Assembly (NCBI RefSeq): GCF_023544465.1
Contig: NZ_JALPVL010000008.1
Coordinates: 186,001-250,000 of the forward strand
From: Paractinoplanes maris
Lineage (GTDB): Bacteria > Actinomycetota > Actinomycetes > Mycobacteriales > Micromonosporaceae
DNA length: 64,000 bases
Direction of reading: 5' to 3'
How positions within the stretch are numbered: position 1 is the stretch's first letter; each line of letters opens with the position of its first letter. The translations under genes and the position numbers were made by a program. The notes under the pieces were generated by a model. The model was not told where the DNA came from and ran no database searches. It was given only the letters and a program-made list of their open reading frames with translations. Positions 24,590 to 33,551 of the stretch are shown here, piece after piece.

Positions 24590-25576
24590 ATGACCAAACG
24601 TCTGGCCGAGGTGGCCAAGAAGGCGGGCGTCAGCGAGGCGACCGTCAGCCGGGTGCTCAACGGTCGCAACGGTGTGAGCGAGGCGACCCGTGCGTCGGTG
24701 CTGACCGCGCTCGACGTCCTGGGCTACGAGCGCCCGACCAAGCTGCGCGGCGAGCGCGGCCGGCTGGTCGGTCTCGTCCTGCCCGAGCTGCAGAACCCGA
24801 TCTTCCCGGCGCTGGCCGAGGTGGTCACCGCCTCGCTGGCCCAGCGCGGGTTCACCCCGCTGCTGGCCGCCCGCACGATCGGTGGCGTCCCCGAGCGCGA
24901 CTACATCGAGATGCTTCTCGATCACCAGGTCTCCGGGGTGGTCTTCGCCGGTGGTTCCTATGCGCTGGCCGACGCCGAGCACGGGCACTACCGCGCGCTG
25001 ACCGATCGGCGGATGCCGGTCGTCATGGTCAATGCCGGCGTCTCCGACCTGGGCTTCCCGCACATCTCGACCGACGACGCGGTGGCCGTCGAGCAGGCGT
25101 ACGGGCATCTGCGCTCGCTCGGGCACGAGCGCGTGGGCATGGTGATGGGCCCGGAGGACCACGTGCCCTCGCGGCGCAAGCTGGCCGCCCTCGACGGCAA
25201 GGATTACCAGGTCGAGCGGACCAGTTTCTCGATGGAGAGTGCCCGGCTGGCCGCGGCCAAGCTGATCGAGCGCGGCGTGACCGGCATGATCTGCGCGTCC
25301 GACGTGCTCGCGCTCGGGTCGATCCGGGCCGCGCGCCGGCTCGGCCTCGACGTGCCGGGTGACGTGTCGGTGGTCGGCTTCGACGATTCGGCGCTGATGA
25401 CCTGCACCGACCCGCCGCTGACGACCGTCCGGCAGCCCATCGAGATGATGGGCCAGGCGGCCGTCGATCTGCTCGTCAACCAGATCGAGGGCAGCGGCGT
25501 CGAGCCTGACGAACTCCTTTTCGAGCCGGAGCTGGTCGTCCGGGGCTCCACCGGGCCGGCGCGAAAGCGTCACTGA
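24590..25576 (+). CDS. LacI family regulator of the alpha-glucan locus
   Basis: A 328-residue repressor. The HTH and hinge helix are at the N terminus (LAEVAKKAGVSEATVSRVLNGRNGVSEATR, then VLGYERP). The periplasmic-binding-like core follows (GLVLPELQNPIFPALAEVV, GVVFAGGS, VMVNAG, TDD, ICASDVLALGSIRAARRLGLDVPGDVSVVGFDDS, LTTVRQP). The sequence resembles regulators of alpha-glucoside uptake in Streptomyces. It ends in its own terminator and is followed by the sugar ABC transporter operon, its likely target. The effector is expected to be an alpha-linked glucose oligosaccharide, inferred from neighbours. Confidence 0.92.
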   Translation: MTKRLAEVAKKAGVSEATVSRVLNGRNGVSEATRASVLTALDVLGYERPTKLRGERGRLVGLVLPELQNPIFPALAEVVTASLAQRGFTPLLAARTIGGVPERDYIEMLLDHQVSGVVFAGGSYALADAEHGHYRALTDRRMPVVMVNAGVSDLGFPHISTDDAVAVEQAYGHLRSLGHERVGMVMGPEDHVPSRRKLAALDGKDYQVERTSFSMESARLAAAKLIERGVTGMICASDVLALGSIRAARRLGLDVPGDVSVVGFDDSALMTCTDPPLTTVRQPIEMMGQAAVDLLVNQIEGSGVEPDELLFEPELVVRGSTGPARKRH

Positions 25577-25597
25577 CCAGCAAGTTTCTTCCTTCGA

Positions 25598-25618
25598 GGG
25601 CGGGCCGTCGGCCCGCCC
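25598..25618 (+). terminator. Hairpin terminator after the LacI gene
   Basis: GGGCGGGCC (25598-25606) pairs perfectly with GGCCCGCCC (25610-25618) around a 3-base loop. It is followed by TTCGG rather than a T-run. Confidence 0.7.
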
Positions 25619-25662
25619 TTCGGCGTTTCCGTGCGCCCGCAGGAGTAGTCGAGTTTTTTCTT

Positions 25663-25698
25663 AGTCCAGTCGGCTTCTTGCGTAGACGCCGTTGGACT
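25663..25698. promoter_or_regulatory. Imperfect dyad in the ABC-operon promoter region
   Basis: AGTCCA (25663-25668) and TGGACT (25693-25698) are inverted, with CGGC and GCCG pairing inside them. The dyad lies 98-133 bases upstream of the binding-protein gene and could be an operator. I cannot fix a -35/-10 pair with confidence. Confidence 0.35.
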
Positions 25699-25795
25699 TT
25701 GTATCGTCACCTCCACGAAACATGCGAGACCCAAGTCACACGATCACGCATATCAGCGATGGCCATGGATACACCGTTCCCGAAGGGATGGACAG

Positions 25796-27178
25796 ATGTC
25801 CGTACCGCAGTACCGGAAGGCAGCGGCGCTCGCGCTCGTGGCCGGCCTGGGGCTCAGCCTCACGGCATGCTCCACCAAGAGCGACGACGACGGCGGGTCC
25901 GACGCGGCCGGCAAGGTCACCATCACGGTCGACTGCCAGCCGGTCGGCGCGCAGAAGGAGCTGCTGGCGAACTGGAACGCGGATGTCGCGGAGTTCCAGA
26001 AGCAGAACCCCGACATCACGATCAAGAGCGTCAGCGTCGGCGAGCAGTGCAACAACCCGCCGGACTTCACCGCCCGCCTGGCCGGTGGCACGATGACCGA
26101 CGTCTTCTACGGCTACATGACCGACCTGCAGCAGGTGCTCGACAGCGGTCAGGCCATGGACATCACCCAGTACGCGACCAAGGACACCATCCCGACCTGG
26201 GACAGCGTCGATCCCGCCCTCAAGGACGTCTTCACCGAGGAGGGCAAGCTCTACGCCGTACCGGTGAAGAACTACTCGATGGGCCTGGTCTACAACAAGG
26301 CGCTGTTCAAGAAGGCCGGCCTGGACCCGGCCGCCCCACCCAAGACCTGGGCTGAGGTGCGGGCCGCGGCCAAGAAGATCGCCGGGACCGGTGGCGGCGT
26401 CGCGGGATACTCGGAGTACAGCGCCGGCAACACCGGTGGCTGGCACTTCACCGCGATGACGTACTCGCAGGGCGGCAAGGTCCTCAGCGAGGACGGCAAG
26501 AAGGCCGACTTCAACACCGCCCAGGGCAAGCAGGTCCTGCAGAACCTCAAGGACATGCGCTACGGCGACAACAGCATGGGCAGCCGGCAGCTGCTGCAGT
26601 GGGGCGACCTGCTGACCAACGCGGGCGCCGGCAAGGTCGGCATGTTCATCGGTGCTCCCGACGCCACCCAGGCGATCGTCAGCCAGTTCCAGGGCAAGTA
26701 CGAGGACTGGGCGATGGGCCCGATGCCCGGCCAGGACGGCCCGGCCAAGGGCACGCTCGGTGGCGGCGAGGGCTACTTCTTCAAGAAGGACCTCACCCCG
26801 GAGCAGGTCAAGGCTGGTCTGAAGTGGATCGCGTACCAGAAGCTGACGCCGGGCAAGGGACAGCTCGACTACGTGCGGGCCAAGCCGCAGAACTACCCGG
26901 TGGGCCTGCCCCAGCCGCTGCTGTTCACCAACGGCAGCGAGGCGCAGAAGCAGGAGCTCGAGCTGCGCAAGGCGAACGCCAACGTCGACACCACCAACTT
27001 CGAGGCGTTCGAGGCGAACCCGGTGCCGATCGTCGGTGAGCCCCGGAACGCGCAGGCCATCTACGCGGTCCTCGACTCGGCGATGTCCGGGGTGCTGACC
27101 AACCCCAACGCGAACATCGACTCGCTGCTCAAGACGGCCGAGACCAAGGTCAACCAGCTCCAGGCCGCCGGAAGCTGA
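25796..27178 (+). CDS. Sugar ABC transporter substrate-binding lipoprotein
   Basis: A 460-residue extracellular solute-binding protein (family 1). The N terminus is a lipoprotein signal, LALVAGLGLSLTAC, with the lipobox Cys at residue 22. Mature features include WNADVAEFQKQNPDITIKSV, the signature GLVYNKALFKKAGLDPAAPPKTWAEV and GGGEGYFFKK. It should capture oligosaccharides at the outer face of the membrane for the two permeases downstream. GAAGGGA lies about 8 bases before the ATG. A 12-bp hairpin separates it from the first permease gene, as in malE-type operons where the binding protein is made in excess. Context suggests nigero-oligosaccharides as ligands. Confidence 0.92.
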   Translation: MSVPQYRKAAALALVAGLGLSLTACSTKSDDDGGSDAAGKVTITVDCQPVGAQKELLANWNADVAEFQKQNPDITIKSVSVGEQCNNPPDFTARLAGGTMTDVFYGYMTDLQQVLDSGQAMDITQYATKDTIPTWDSVDPALKDVFTEEGKLYAVPVKNYSMGLVYNKALFKKAGLDPAAPPKTWAEVRAAAKKIAGTGGGVAGYSEYSAGNTGGWHFTAMTYSQGGKVLSEDGKKADFNTAQGKQVLQNLKDMRYGDNSMGSRQLLQWGDLLTNAGAGKVGMFIGAPDATQAIVSQFQGKYEDWAMGPMPGQDGPAKGTLGGGEGYFFKKDLTPEQVKAGLKWIAYQKLTPGKGQLDYVRAKPQNYPVGLPQPLLFTNGSEAQKQELELRKANANVDTTNFEAFEANPVPIVGEPRNAQAIYAVLDSAMSGVLTNPNANIDSLLKTAETKVNQLQAAGS

Positions 27179-27187
27179 CCGAGAAGA

Positions 27188-27216
27188 GTGCGGGAGCCGG
27201 CGATCGGCTCCCGCAC
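27188..27216 (+). promoter_or_regulatory. Intercistronic hairpin between binding-protein and permease genes
   Basis: GTGCGGGAGCCG (27188-27199) pairs perfectly with CGGCTCCCGCAC (27205-27216) around a 5-base loop. It starts 10 bases after the lipoprotein stop. Such stems commonly stabilise the upstream message and attenuate downstream expression in sugar ABC operons. Confidence 0.75.
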
Positions 27217-27236
27217 CCGCACCCCTGGAGCCTCAC

Positions 27237-28178
27237 TTGGCGATCATGACTGCACCCGGCGTCACCGCGAAGCCCGCGCCGGCGCCCGCACGCCCGGTCT
27301 CGAAACGGGGCCGCAAGCTACGCGACAACCTCACCGGGCACGCGTTCCTGATCGGGGCGGTTGTCTGCTTCGCCCTCTTCATGTGGTATCCGATGATCCG
27401 CGGCGTCGTGATGAGCTTCCAGCGCACCCGGCGCGGCGAGACCACCTGGGTCGGCTGGGACAACTACACCCGCATCGTCGCCGACCCGAGCTTCTGGATC
27501 GCCTGGAAGAACACCTTCCTGTTCACGGCCCTCGCGCTCGTCGTCGGTTACGTCCTGCCGTTCTTCGTGGCGATCCTGCTCAACGAGTTCCGGCACGCCA
27601 AGGGCTACCTGCGGGTCCTGGTCTACCTGCCGGTGATGCTGCCGCCGGCCTCCGCGCTCTTCCTCTTCAAGTACTACGCGTACGACCCGAGCGAAGCCGG
27701 CCTGTTCAACGCGATCCTCAAGTTCCTGCACCTGCCGACCTCGGAGTGGATGCAGTCACCGACCATGACGATCCCGGCCATGGTGATCGCTTCGACCTGG
27801 ATGAACCTGGGCAGCGCGGTGCTCATCTATCTGGCTTCGCTGCAGAACATCCCGGGCGAGCTGTACGAGGCGGCCGAGCTCGACGGCGCGGGCGTCTGGC
27901 GGCGCATCTGGAACGTCACGATCCCGCAGACCCGGCTGATCCTGGCCCTGCTGGCGATGCTGCAGATCGTCGCCACCATGCAGCTGTTCATCGAGCCGCT
28001 GATCCTGGCCAACGGCGCCGGCACGCAGGACTCCGCGACCTCGGTCGCCTACCTGATCTACCAGCACGGCTTCTTCCAGAACGACCTGAACGGCGCCGCC
28101 GCCCTCGGGGTCATCATGTTGCTGGTGCTGGCCGCCTTCTCCGCCGTCTACGTGCGACTGACGACGAAACAGGACTGA
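27237..28178 (+). CDS. Sugar ABC transporter permease, MalF-like
   Basis: A 313-residue inner-membrane permease with six predicted helices. It starts with a short basic tail, then HAFLIGAVVCFALFMWYPMIRGVVMSF. The EAA loop that contacts the ATPase is ELYEAAELDGAGVWRRIWNVTIPQ. GGAG lies 6 bases before TTG 27237, so that rare start is better placed than ATG 27246 (15 bases). It pairs with the next gene as a heterodimeric channel. No ATPase gene is in the operon, so a shared MsiK-type ATPase elsewhere is expected. Confidence 0.92.
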   Translation: MAIMTAPGVTAKPAPAPARPVSKRGRKLRDNLTGHAFLIGAVVCFALFMWYPMIRGVVMSFQRTRRGETTWVGWDNYTRIVADPSFWIAWKNTFLFTALALVVGYVLPFFVAILLNEFRHAKGYLRVLVYLPVMLPPASALFLFKYYAYDPSEAGLFNAILKFLHLPTSEWMQSPTMTIPAMVIASTWMNLGSAVLIYLASLQNIPGELYEAAELDGAGVWRRIWNVTIPQTRLILALLAMLQIVATMQLFIEPLILANGAGTQDSATSVAYLIYQHGFFQNDLNGAAALGVIMLLVLAAFSAVYVRLTTKQD

Positions 28179-28182
28179 CACC

Positions 28183-29067
28183 ATGGCTGACTCCGGCACC
28201 CGGACCCTCATCTCGCAGGCCCAGCTCCGGCGCGGACGCGGAAAGTTCCTCTACTGGACGCTGCTCACCGTGGTGGTTCTCGGCTTCACCCTGGTCTTCC
28301 TGGGGCCGCTCTACTGGATGGTCACCGGCGCGCTCAAATCGGGTCAGGAGATCGCGCAGACCCCGCCCACGCTGTGGCCGCGGGATCCGCAGACGCAGAA
28401 CTACGTCGACGCCTGGACCAACCTCGACCTGGCCAAGCTGATGTTCAACACGTTCTACTACGCGGCCGGCGCGGTCTTCTTCCAGCTCGTCTTCGACACC
28501 GCCGCGGCGTACGCCCTCTCCAAGCTCCGCCCGGCCTTCGGCAACGTGATCCTGGCCCTGATGCTGGCCACGCTGATGATCCCGGCCATGGTGCTGATCG
28601 TCCCGCAGTACGTGACGGCGATCGACCTGCCGATCATCCACGTCAACCTGCTCGACTCGCCGTGGGCCATCTGGCTGCCGCTGATCGCCAACGCGTTCAA
28701 CATCTTCCTGCTCAAGCGGTTCTTCGACTCGATCCCGGAGGATCTGATCGCGGCCGCCCAGGTCGACGGCGCGTCGCCGCTGCGCACGCTGTGGTCGATC
28801 ATCCTGCCGATGTCGCGGCCGATCCTGGGCGTGGTCGCGATCTTCGCGGTGACCGCGGTCTGGAAGGACTTCCTCTGGCCCAAGCTGGTGATGCCGTCAC
28901 CGGAGACCCGCACGCTCAGCGTGGGCATCTACGCCTTCAGCGGAGGGACGCCGCAGAACGTGGTGATCGCCGCCTCGGTCATCGCCGCGATCCCCACGGT
29001 GATCATCTTCCTGCTCTTCCAGCGAAACATCATGTCAGGCCTGACGACCGGCAGTCTGAAAGGCTGA
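28183..29067 (+). CDS. Sugar ABC transporter permease, MalG-like
   Basis: A 294-residue inner-membrane permease, four bases after its partner. Helices include LLTVVVLGFTLVFLGPLYWMVTGALKS and VILALMLATLMIPAMVLIVP. The EAA loop is PEDLIAAAQVDGASPLRTLWSIILP, followed by VTAVWKDFLWPKLV. The C terminus ends NIMSGLTTGSLKG, typical of MalG-type subunits. With the upstream permease and lipoprotein it forms the uptake system of the locus. Confidence 0.93.
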   Translation: MADSGTRTLISQAQLRRGRGKFLYWTLLTVVVLGFTLVFLGPLYWMVTGALKSGQEIAQTPPTLWPRDPQTQNYVDAWTNLDLAKLMFNTFYYAAGAVFFQLVFDTAAAYALSKLRPAFGNVILALMLATLMIPAMVLIVPQYVTAIDLPIIHVNLLDSPWAIWLPLIANAFNIFLLKRFFDSIPEDLIAAAQVDGASPLRTLWSIILPMSRPILGVVAIFAVTAVWKDFLWPKLVMPSPETRTLSVGIYAFSGGTPQNVVIAASVIAAIPTVIIFLLFQRNIMSGLTTGSLKG

Positions 29068-29134
29068 TCTTCCACACATTTCGGGCGACCTCCTCGGGGT
29101 CGTCAGACCCACTGTGCACAGAAAGCGGGTTGCA

Positions 29135-30709
29135 GTGTCTCTCAAAGACTCCCAGTGGTGGCGCGACGCGGTGATCTACCAGGTCTATCCGCGCAGCTAC
29201 GCCGACGCCAACGGCGACGGCGTGGGCGACATCGCGGGCATCCGGGCTCGGCTGGGACACCTGCGCGACCTGGGCGTCGACGCGATCTGGATGAGCCCGT
29301 GGTATCCGTCGCCGATGGCCGACGCCGGCTACGACGTGGCCGACTTCCGCGACATCGACCCCGCTTTCGGCACGCTGACCGAGGCCGAGGCGCTGATCGA
29401 GGAGGCGCACGCGGCCGGCATCCGCATGATCGTCGACATCGTGCCCAACCACATCTCCAGTGAGCACCCGTGGTTCAAGGCGGCGCTGGCCTCCCCGGAC
29501 GCGCCCGAACGCGACTACTTCTGGTTCCGGCCGGGCCGGGGCGACACGGGCGAGCAGATGCCGACGGACTGGCGAGGGGAGTTCGGCGGCACCACCTGGA
29601 CCCGTACGCCCGACGGGTCCTGGTATCTGCACCTGTTCACGCCCGAGCAGCCCGACCTGAACTGGGACCACCCGGACGTGCGGGCCGAGTTCGAGAGCAT
29701 CCTGCGGTTCTGGTTCGACCGCGGCGTCGACGGCATCCGCATCGACTCGGCCGCGCTGCTGCTCAAGGACCCGGCGCTGCCCGAGGTGCTCGAGGACAGC
29801 CCGCACCCGTTCCACGACCTCGACGGCGTGCACGAGGTCTACCGCGCCTGGCGGCGCGTCTCCGACTCGTACGGCGAGGATCGCGCCCTGATCGGCGAGG
29901 TGTGGATGCCCGAGGTCGAGCGGTTCGCGAACTACCTGCGGCCGGACGAGCTGCACGCGGCGTTCAACTTCGACTTCCTCGGCTGTGCCTGGGATCCCCG
30001 GCTCATGCGGGACTGCGTCGACCGTACGCTGCACGCCCACGCCGCCGTGGGCGCCCCGGCCACCTGGGTGCTGTCCAATCACGACGTCACCCGGCACGTC
30101 ACGCGGTACGGCCGCGAGGACACCACGTTCAGCTTCGACAACAACCTCGACGGCACCCCGGTCGATCTCGAGCTGGGCACCCGCCGGGCCCGGGCCGCCG
30201 CGCTGCTGTCGCTGTCGCTGCCCGGCGCGACCTACATCTATCAGGGTGAGGAACTCGGTCTCTGGGAGAACGAGAACATCCCGCCCGAGGAGTTCCAGGA
30301 CCCGATGTGGGGCCGGCGCGGGCACAGCCGGGACGGCTGCCGGGTGCCGATGCCGTGGACCGGTGACGAGGCGCCGTTCGGCTTCACCACCGCCACCCCG
30401 TGGCTTCCTCAGCCGGCCGAGTGGAAGGACCGCACGGCCCAGGCGCAGACCGGCGACCCCAACTCGATGCTCGAGCTCTACCGCTCGGCGATCGCCCTGC
30501 GCCGCACCGAGTCCTTGGCCGAGTTCTCGTGGCTCGACCTGGACCCGTCGGTGCTCGCCTTCTGCCGCGGCCGGAACTTCGGCTGTGTCGTCAACATGTC
30601 GGGCGCCCCCATCGCCCTGCCCGCCCATCAGTCCGTCCTGCTCACCAGTGGCCCTCTCGACGGTGACCGCCTCCCCCCGGACACCGCCGTGTGGCTGCGC
30701 CTTTCGTAA
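29135..30709 (+). CDS. GH13 alpha-glucosidase, cytoplasmic
   Basis: A 524-residue GH13 enzyme without a signal peptide. Conserved regions are DAVIYQVYPRSYADANGDG, IVDIVPNH, nucleophile Asp in GIRIDSAA, acid Glu in LIGEVWMP and Asp in LSNHDVTRH, followed by YQGEELGL. It resembles oligosaccharide alpha-glucosidases of subfamilies 30/31. The sequence cannot tell alpha-1,3 from 1,4 or 1,6 specificity, but position between the importer and two alpha-1,3-glucanases suggests it splits imported nigero-oligosaccharides to glucose. GTG 29135 is chosen because AAGCGGG precedes it and the usual SLKDSQWWRDAV start follows; GTG 29114 is possible. Confidence 0.9.
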   Translation: MSLKDSQWWRDAVIYQVYPRSYADANGDGVGDIAGIRARLGHLRDLGVDAIWMSPWYPSPMADAGYDVADFRDIDPAFGTLTEAEALIEEAHAAGIRMIVDIVPNHISSEHPWFKAALASPDAPERDYFWFRPGRGDTGEQMPTDWRGEFGGTTWTRTPDGSWYLHLFTPEQPDLNWDHPDVRAEFESILRFWFDRGVDGIRIDSAALLLKDPALPEVLEDSPHPFHDLDGVHEVYRAWRRVSDSYGEDRALIGEVWMPEVERFANYLRPDELHAAFNFDFLGCAWDPRLMRDCVDRTLHAHAAVGAPATWVLSNHDVTRHVTRYGREDTTFSFDNNLDGTPVDLELGTRRARAAALLSLSLPGATYIYQGEELGLWENENIPPEEFQDPMWGRRGHSRDGCRVPMPWTGDEAPFGFTTATPWLPQPAEWKDRTAQAQTGDPNSMLELYRSAIALRRTESLAEFSWLDLDPSVLAFCRGRNFGCVVNMSGAPIALPAHQSVLLTSGPLDGDRLPPDTAVWLRLS

Positions 30710-30742
30710 ATCCGGGGGCTGGCCACCGATGAAGGGATCCCC

Positions 30743-33511
30743 ATGGCCAACCGCACACTCCGATTGACGCTCGCCGCCCTCACGGCGGGCGCCGCCGTCG
30801 CCGCGATTCCCTGGACCGCCTCGCCGGCCCAGGCGGCCGGCCTCTCCCCGTTCGACATCGCCGGCCGCGGCGCGACGGTTCCCTTCGTCGAGCAGGAGGC
30901 CGAAAGGGCCGCGCACAACGGCACCTCGACCGGCACCAGCCGCACCTACGGCACCCTGTCGTCGGAGGCCTCCGGACGCGAGGCCGTCACCCTCGACGCG
31001 GCCGGCGAATACGTCGAGTTCACCCTGACCAAGCCGGCCAACGCGGTGACGTTCCGCTACAGCATCCCGGACAACGCCAACGGCACCGGCCGGGACGCGA
31101 CCATCGACGTACGGGCCGGTTCCTCGCTGGTCAAGACGGTGCCGGTGACCTCGAAGTACAGCTGGTACTACGGGTATTACCCGTTCTCCAACAACCCCGC
31201 CGACCCGCTGCCGCACCACTTCTACGACGAGGCGCGGACGCTGTTCGGCACCACCTACGCGGCCGGTACGAAGATCCGGCTGCAGGTCTCCTCGACCGCG
31301 CAGTCGCCCACCTTCACCATCGACCTGGCCGACTTCGAGAATGTGCCCGAGCCGATCGCCAAGCCGGCCGGCGCCATCGACGTGGTGGCCGACTACGGTG
31401 CCGACCCGACCGGCGCCACCGATTCGACGGCCAAGTTCCAGGCCGCGGTGAACGCGGGCGCGGCCGCCGGCCGGACCGTCTACGTCCCGCGGGGCACCTT
31501 CACGCTCTACAGCCACGTCATCGTCGACCGGGTCACGCTGGCCGGCGCCGGACCCTGGTACAGCGTCCTCGGCGGCCGGCACCCCACCCAGCGCAACCTT
31601 GCCGCCGGCCTCTACGGCAAGTACACCAACGAGGGCGGCCCGAGCCAGAACGTCGTGGTCCGCGACCTCGCGGTGATCGGCGACATCCGCGAGCGGGTCG
31701 ACAACGACCAGGTCAACGCGTTCGGCGGAGCCATGTCCAACTCGACCATCGACAACGTCTGGATGCAGCACACCAAGGTCGGTGCCTGGATGGACGGGCC
31801 GATGGACCGGTTCACCATCAAGAACAGCCGGATCCTGGACCAGACGGCCGACGGCGTGAACTTCCACATCGGCGTCACGAACTCGACCGTCACCAACACC
31901 TTCGTCCGCAACACCGGAGACGACGCGCTGGCGATGTGGGCCGAGAACGTGCCGAACGTCGGGAACTCGTTCACCCGCAACACGATCGTCGCCCCGATCC
32001 TGGCCAACCACCTGGTCAGCTATGGCGGCCGCGACATCGTGATGACCGACAACGTGGTCAGCGAGTCGGTCTCCAACGGCGGCGGGATCCACGTCGGCAA
32101 CCGCTATCCCGGCGTGACCGGGCCGACCGCGGTCGCCGGCACCTGGACGCTGGCCCGCAACACCCTGATCCGGGCCGGCAACTCCGACTACAACTGGAAC
32201 TTCGGGATCGGCGCGCTGTGGTTCTGGGGTGACCAGGGGCCGATCACCGGCGCCACCATCAACGTCACCGACACCGACATCCTGGACAGCTCGTACGCGG
32301 CGATCCAGTGGATCGGCAGCCAGACCAGCGGGCTCAACCTGACCAACGTGAACATCGCCGGGGCGGGCACGTTCGCCCTGCAGGCCCAGGCTCCGGCGTC
32401 GGCCCGGTTCACCAACGTCCGGGCGTCCGGGATCGCGCAGAGCCAAACGGTCTACAACTGCGCGGGCTCCGGTCTGCAGATCGCCGACGGGGGCGGCAAC
32501 TCGGGCTGGTCGACCGCCAACTCGTACTGCGGACCGTGGCCGGCCCCGCAATACGGCAACGGCCCGACGACCCCGCCGACAACCACGCCGCCGACGACAC
32601 CGCCCACCACGCCGCCGACGACCACGCCGCCGGCCACGGGAAACCTCGCTCAGGGGCGCCCGGTCACCGTCTCCTCCGTCAACGGGCCGTACGCCGGGGC
32701 GAACGCGGTCGACGGCAACCAGGCGACGTACTGGGAGAGCAGTGGTGCGCTGCCGCAGACGTACACCGTCGATCTGGGTTCGGCCCAGCCGGTCGGCCGG
32801 CTCGTCCTCAAGCTGCCCTCGGGCTGGGAGACGCGCAATCAGAGCATCGCGGTGGCCGGCTCGACCGACGGGTCGTCCTGGACGACGGTGACGCCGGCCG
32901 CGGCCTACACCTTCAGCCCGGCGGCGACCGTCACGCTGCCGTCCGGGAACCGTCGCTACCTGCGGCTCACCTTCTCGGCCAACACCGGCTGGCCGGCCGC
33001 GCAACTCTCCGAACTGGAGGCGTACGCGAACGGAGGCACCACGCCGCCGACCACCACTCCGCCGACCACGCCGCCCACGACCACGCCGCCCGCGGGCAAC
33101 CTGGCCGCCGGCCGGCCGGTCACGGCGACCAGCCAGGCCGACGTCTACGCCCCGGCCAACGTGACCGACGGCAACGCCGGCACCTACTGGGAGAGCCAGA
33201 GCAGTGCCTTCCCGCAGTCGGTCACGGTCGACCTCGGCTCGTCGCGGTCGGTCGGCCGGGTCGTCCTCAAGCTCCCGCCGGCCACGGCGTGGGCCACCCG
33301 CACCCAGACGCTGTCCGTGCTCGGCAGCACCGACGGCTCGTCGTTCCCGACGCTCAAGCCGAGCGCCGGCTACACCTTCAACCCCGCATCGGGCAACACC
33401 GCCACCGTCACCTTCACCGCGTCCACCGCGCGCTTCGTGCGGGTGACCTTCACCGGTAACACCGGCTGGCCCGCCGGCCAGCTCTCCGAGTTCGAGGTCC
33501 ATCCCTCCTGA
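30743..33511 (+). CDS. Secreted GH87 alpha-1,3-glucanase with two discoidin domains
   Basis: A 922-residue exported enzyme. The signal peptide covers residues 1 to about 32. A CBM6/35-like domain (about 33-205) is followed by a right-handed beta-helix catalytic domain of family GH87 (about 210-605), a Thr-Pro linker, an F5/8-type C (discoidin) domain (about 632-760), a second linker, and a second discoidin domain (about 784-922). D370 (ADGVN) and D393-D394 (TGDD) have the 23-and-1 spacing of the three catalytic Asp known in GH87 alpha-1,3-glucanases. Targets are alpha-1,3-glucan or nigeran of fungal walls and dental or soil glucans. GAAGGGA lies 5 bases upstream of the ATG. The gene starts 33 bases after the GH13 gene, so it probably belongs to the ABC operon. 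Confidence 0.88.
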   Translation: MANRTLRLTLAALTAGAAVAAIPWTASPAQAAGLSPFDIAGRGATVPFVEQEAERAAHNGTSTGTSRTYGTLSSEASGREAVTLDAAGEYVEFTLTKPANAVTFRYSIPDNANGTGRDATIDVRAGSSLVKTVPVTSKYSWYYGYYPFSNNPADPLPHHFYDEARTLFGTTYAAGTKIRLQVSSTAQSPTFTIDLADFENVPEPIAKPAGAIDVVADYGADPTGATDSTAKFQAAVNAGAAAGRTVYVPRGTFTLYSHVIVDRVTLAGAGPWYSVLGGRHPTQRNLAAGLYGKYTNEGGPSQNVVVRDLAVIGDIRERVDNDQVNAFGGAMSNSTIDNVWMQHTKVGAWMDGPMDRFTIKNSRILDQTADGVNFHIGVTNSTVTNTFVRNTGDDALAMWAENVPNVGNSFTRNTIVAPILANHLVSYGGRDIVMTDNVVSESVSNGGGIHVGNRYPGVTGPTAVAGTWTLARNTLIRAGNSDYNWNFGIGALWFWGDQGPITGATINVTDTDILDSSYAAIQWIGSQTSGLNLTNVNIAGAGTFALQAQAPASARFTNVRASGIAQSQTVYNCAGSGLQIADGGGNSGWSTANSYCGPWPAPQYGNGPTTPPTTTPPTTPPTTPPTTTPPATGNLAQGRPVTVSSVNGPYAGANAVDGNQATYWESSGALPQTYTVDLGSAQPVGRLVLKLPSGWETRNQSIAVAGSTDGSSWTTVTPAAAYTFSPAATVTLPSGNRRYLRLTFSANTGWPAAQLSELEAYANGGTTPPTTTPPTTPPTTTPPAGNLAAGRPVTATSQADVYAPANVTDGNAGTYWESQSSAFPQSVTVDLGSSRSVGRVVLKLPPATAWATRTQTLSVLGSTDGSSFPTLKPSAGYTFNPASGNTATVTFTASTARFVRVTFTGNTGWPAGQLSEFEVHPS

Positions 33512-33551
33512 GCCCAGCTTGCTCTGTCCTCGAAGAAAGGTGCGCTCCCAC

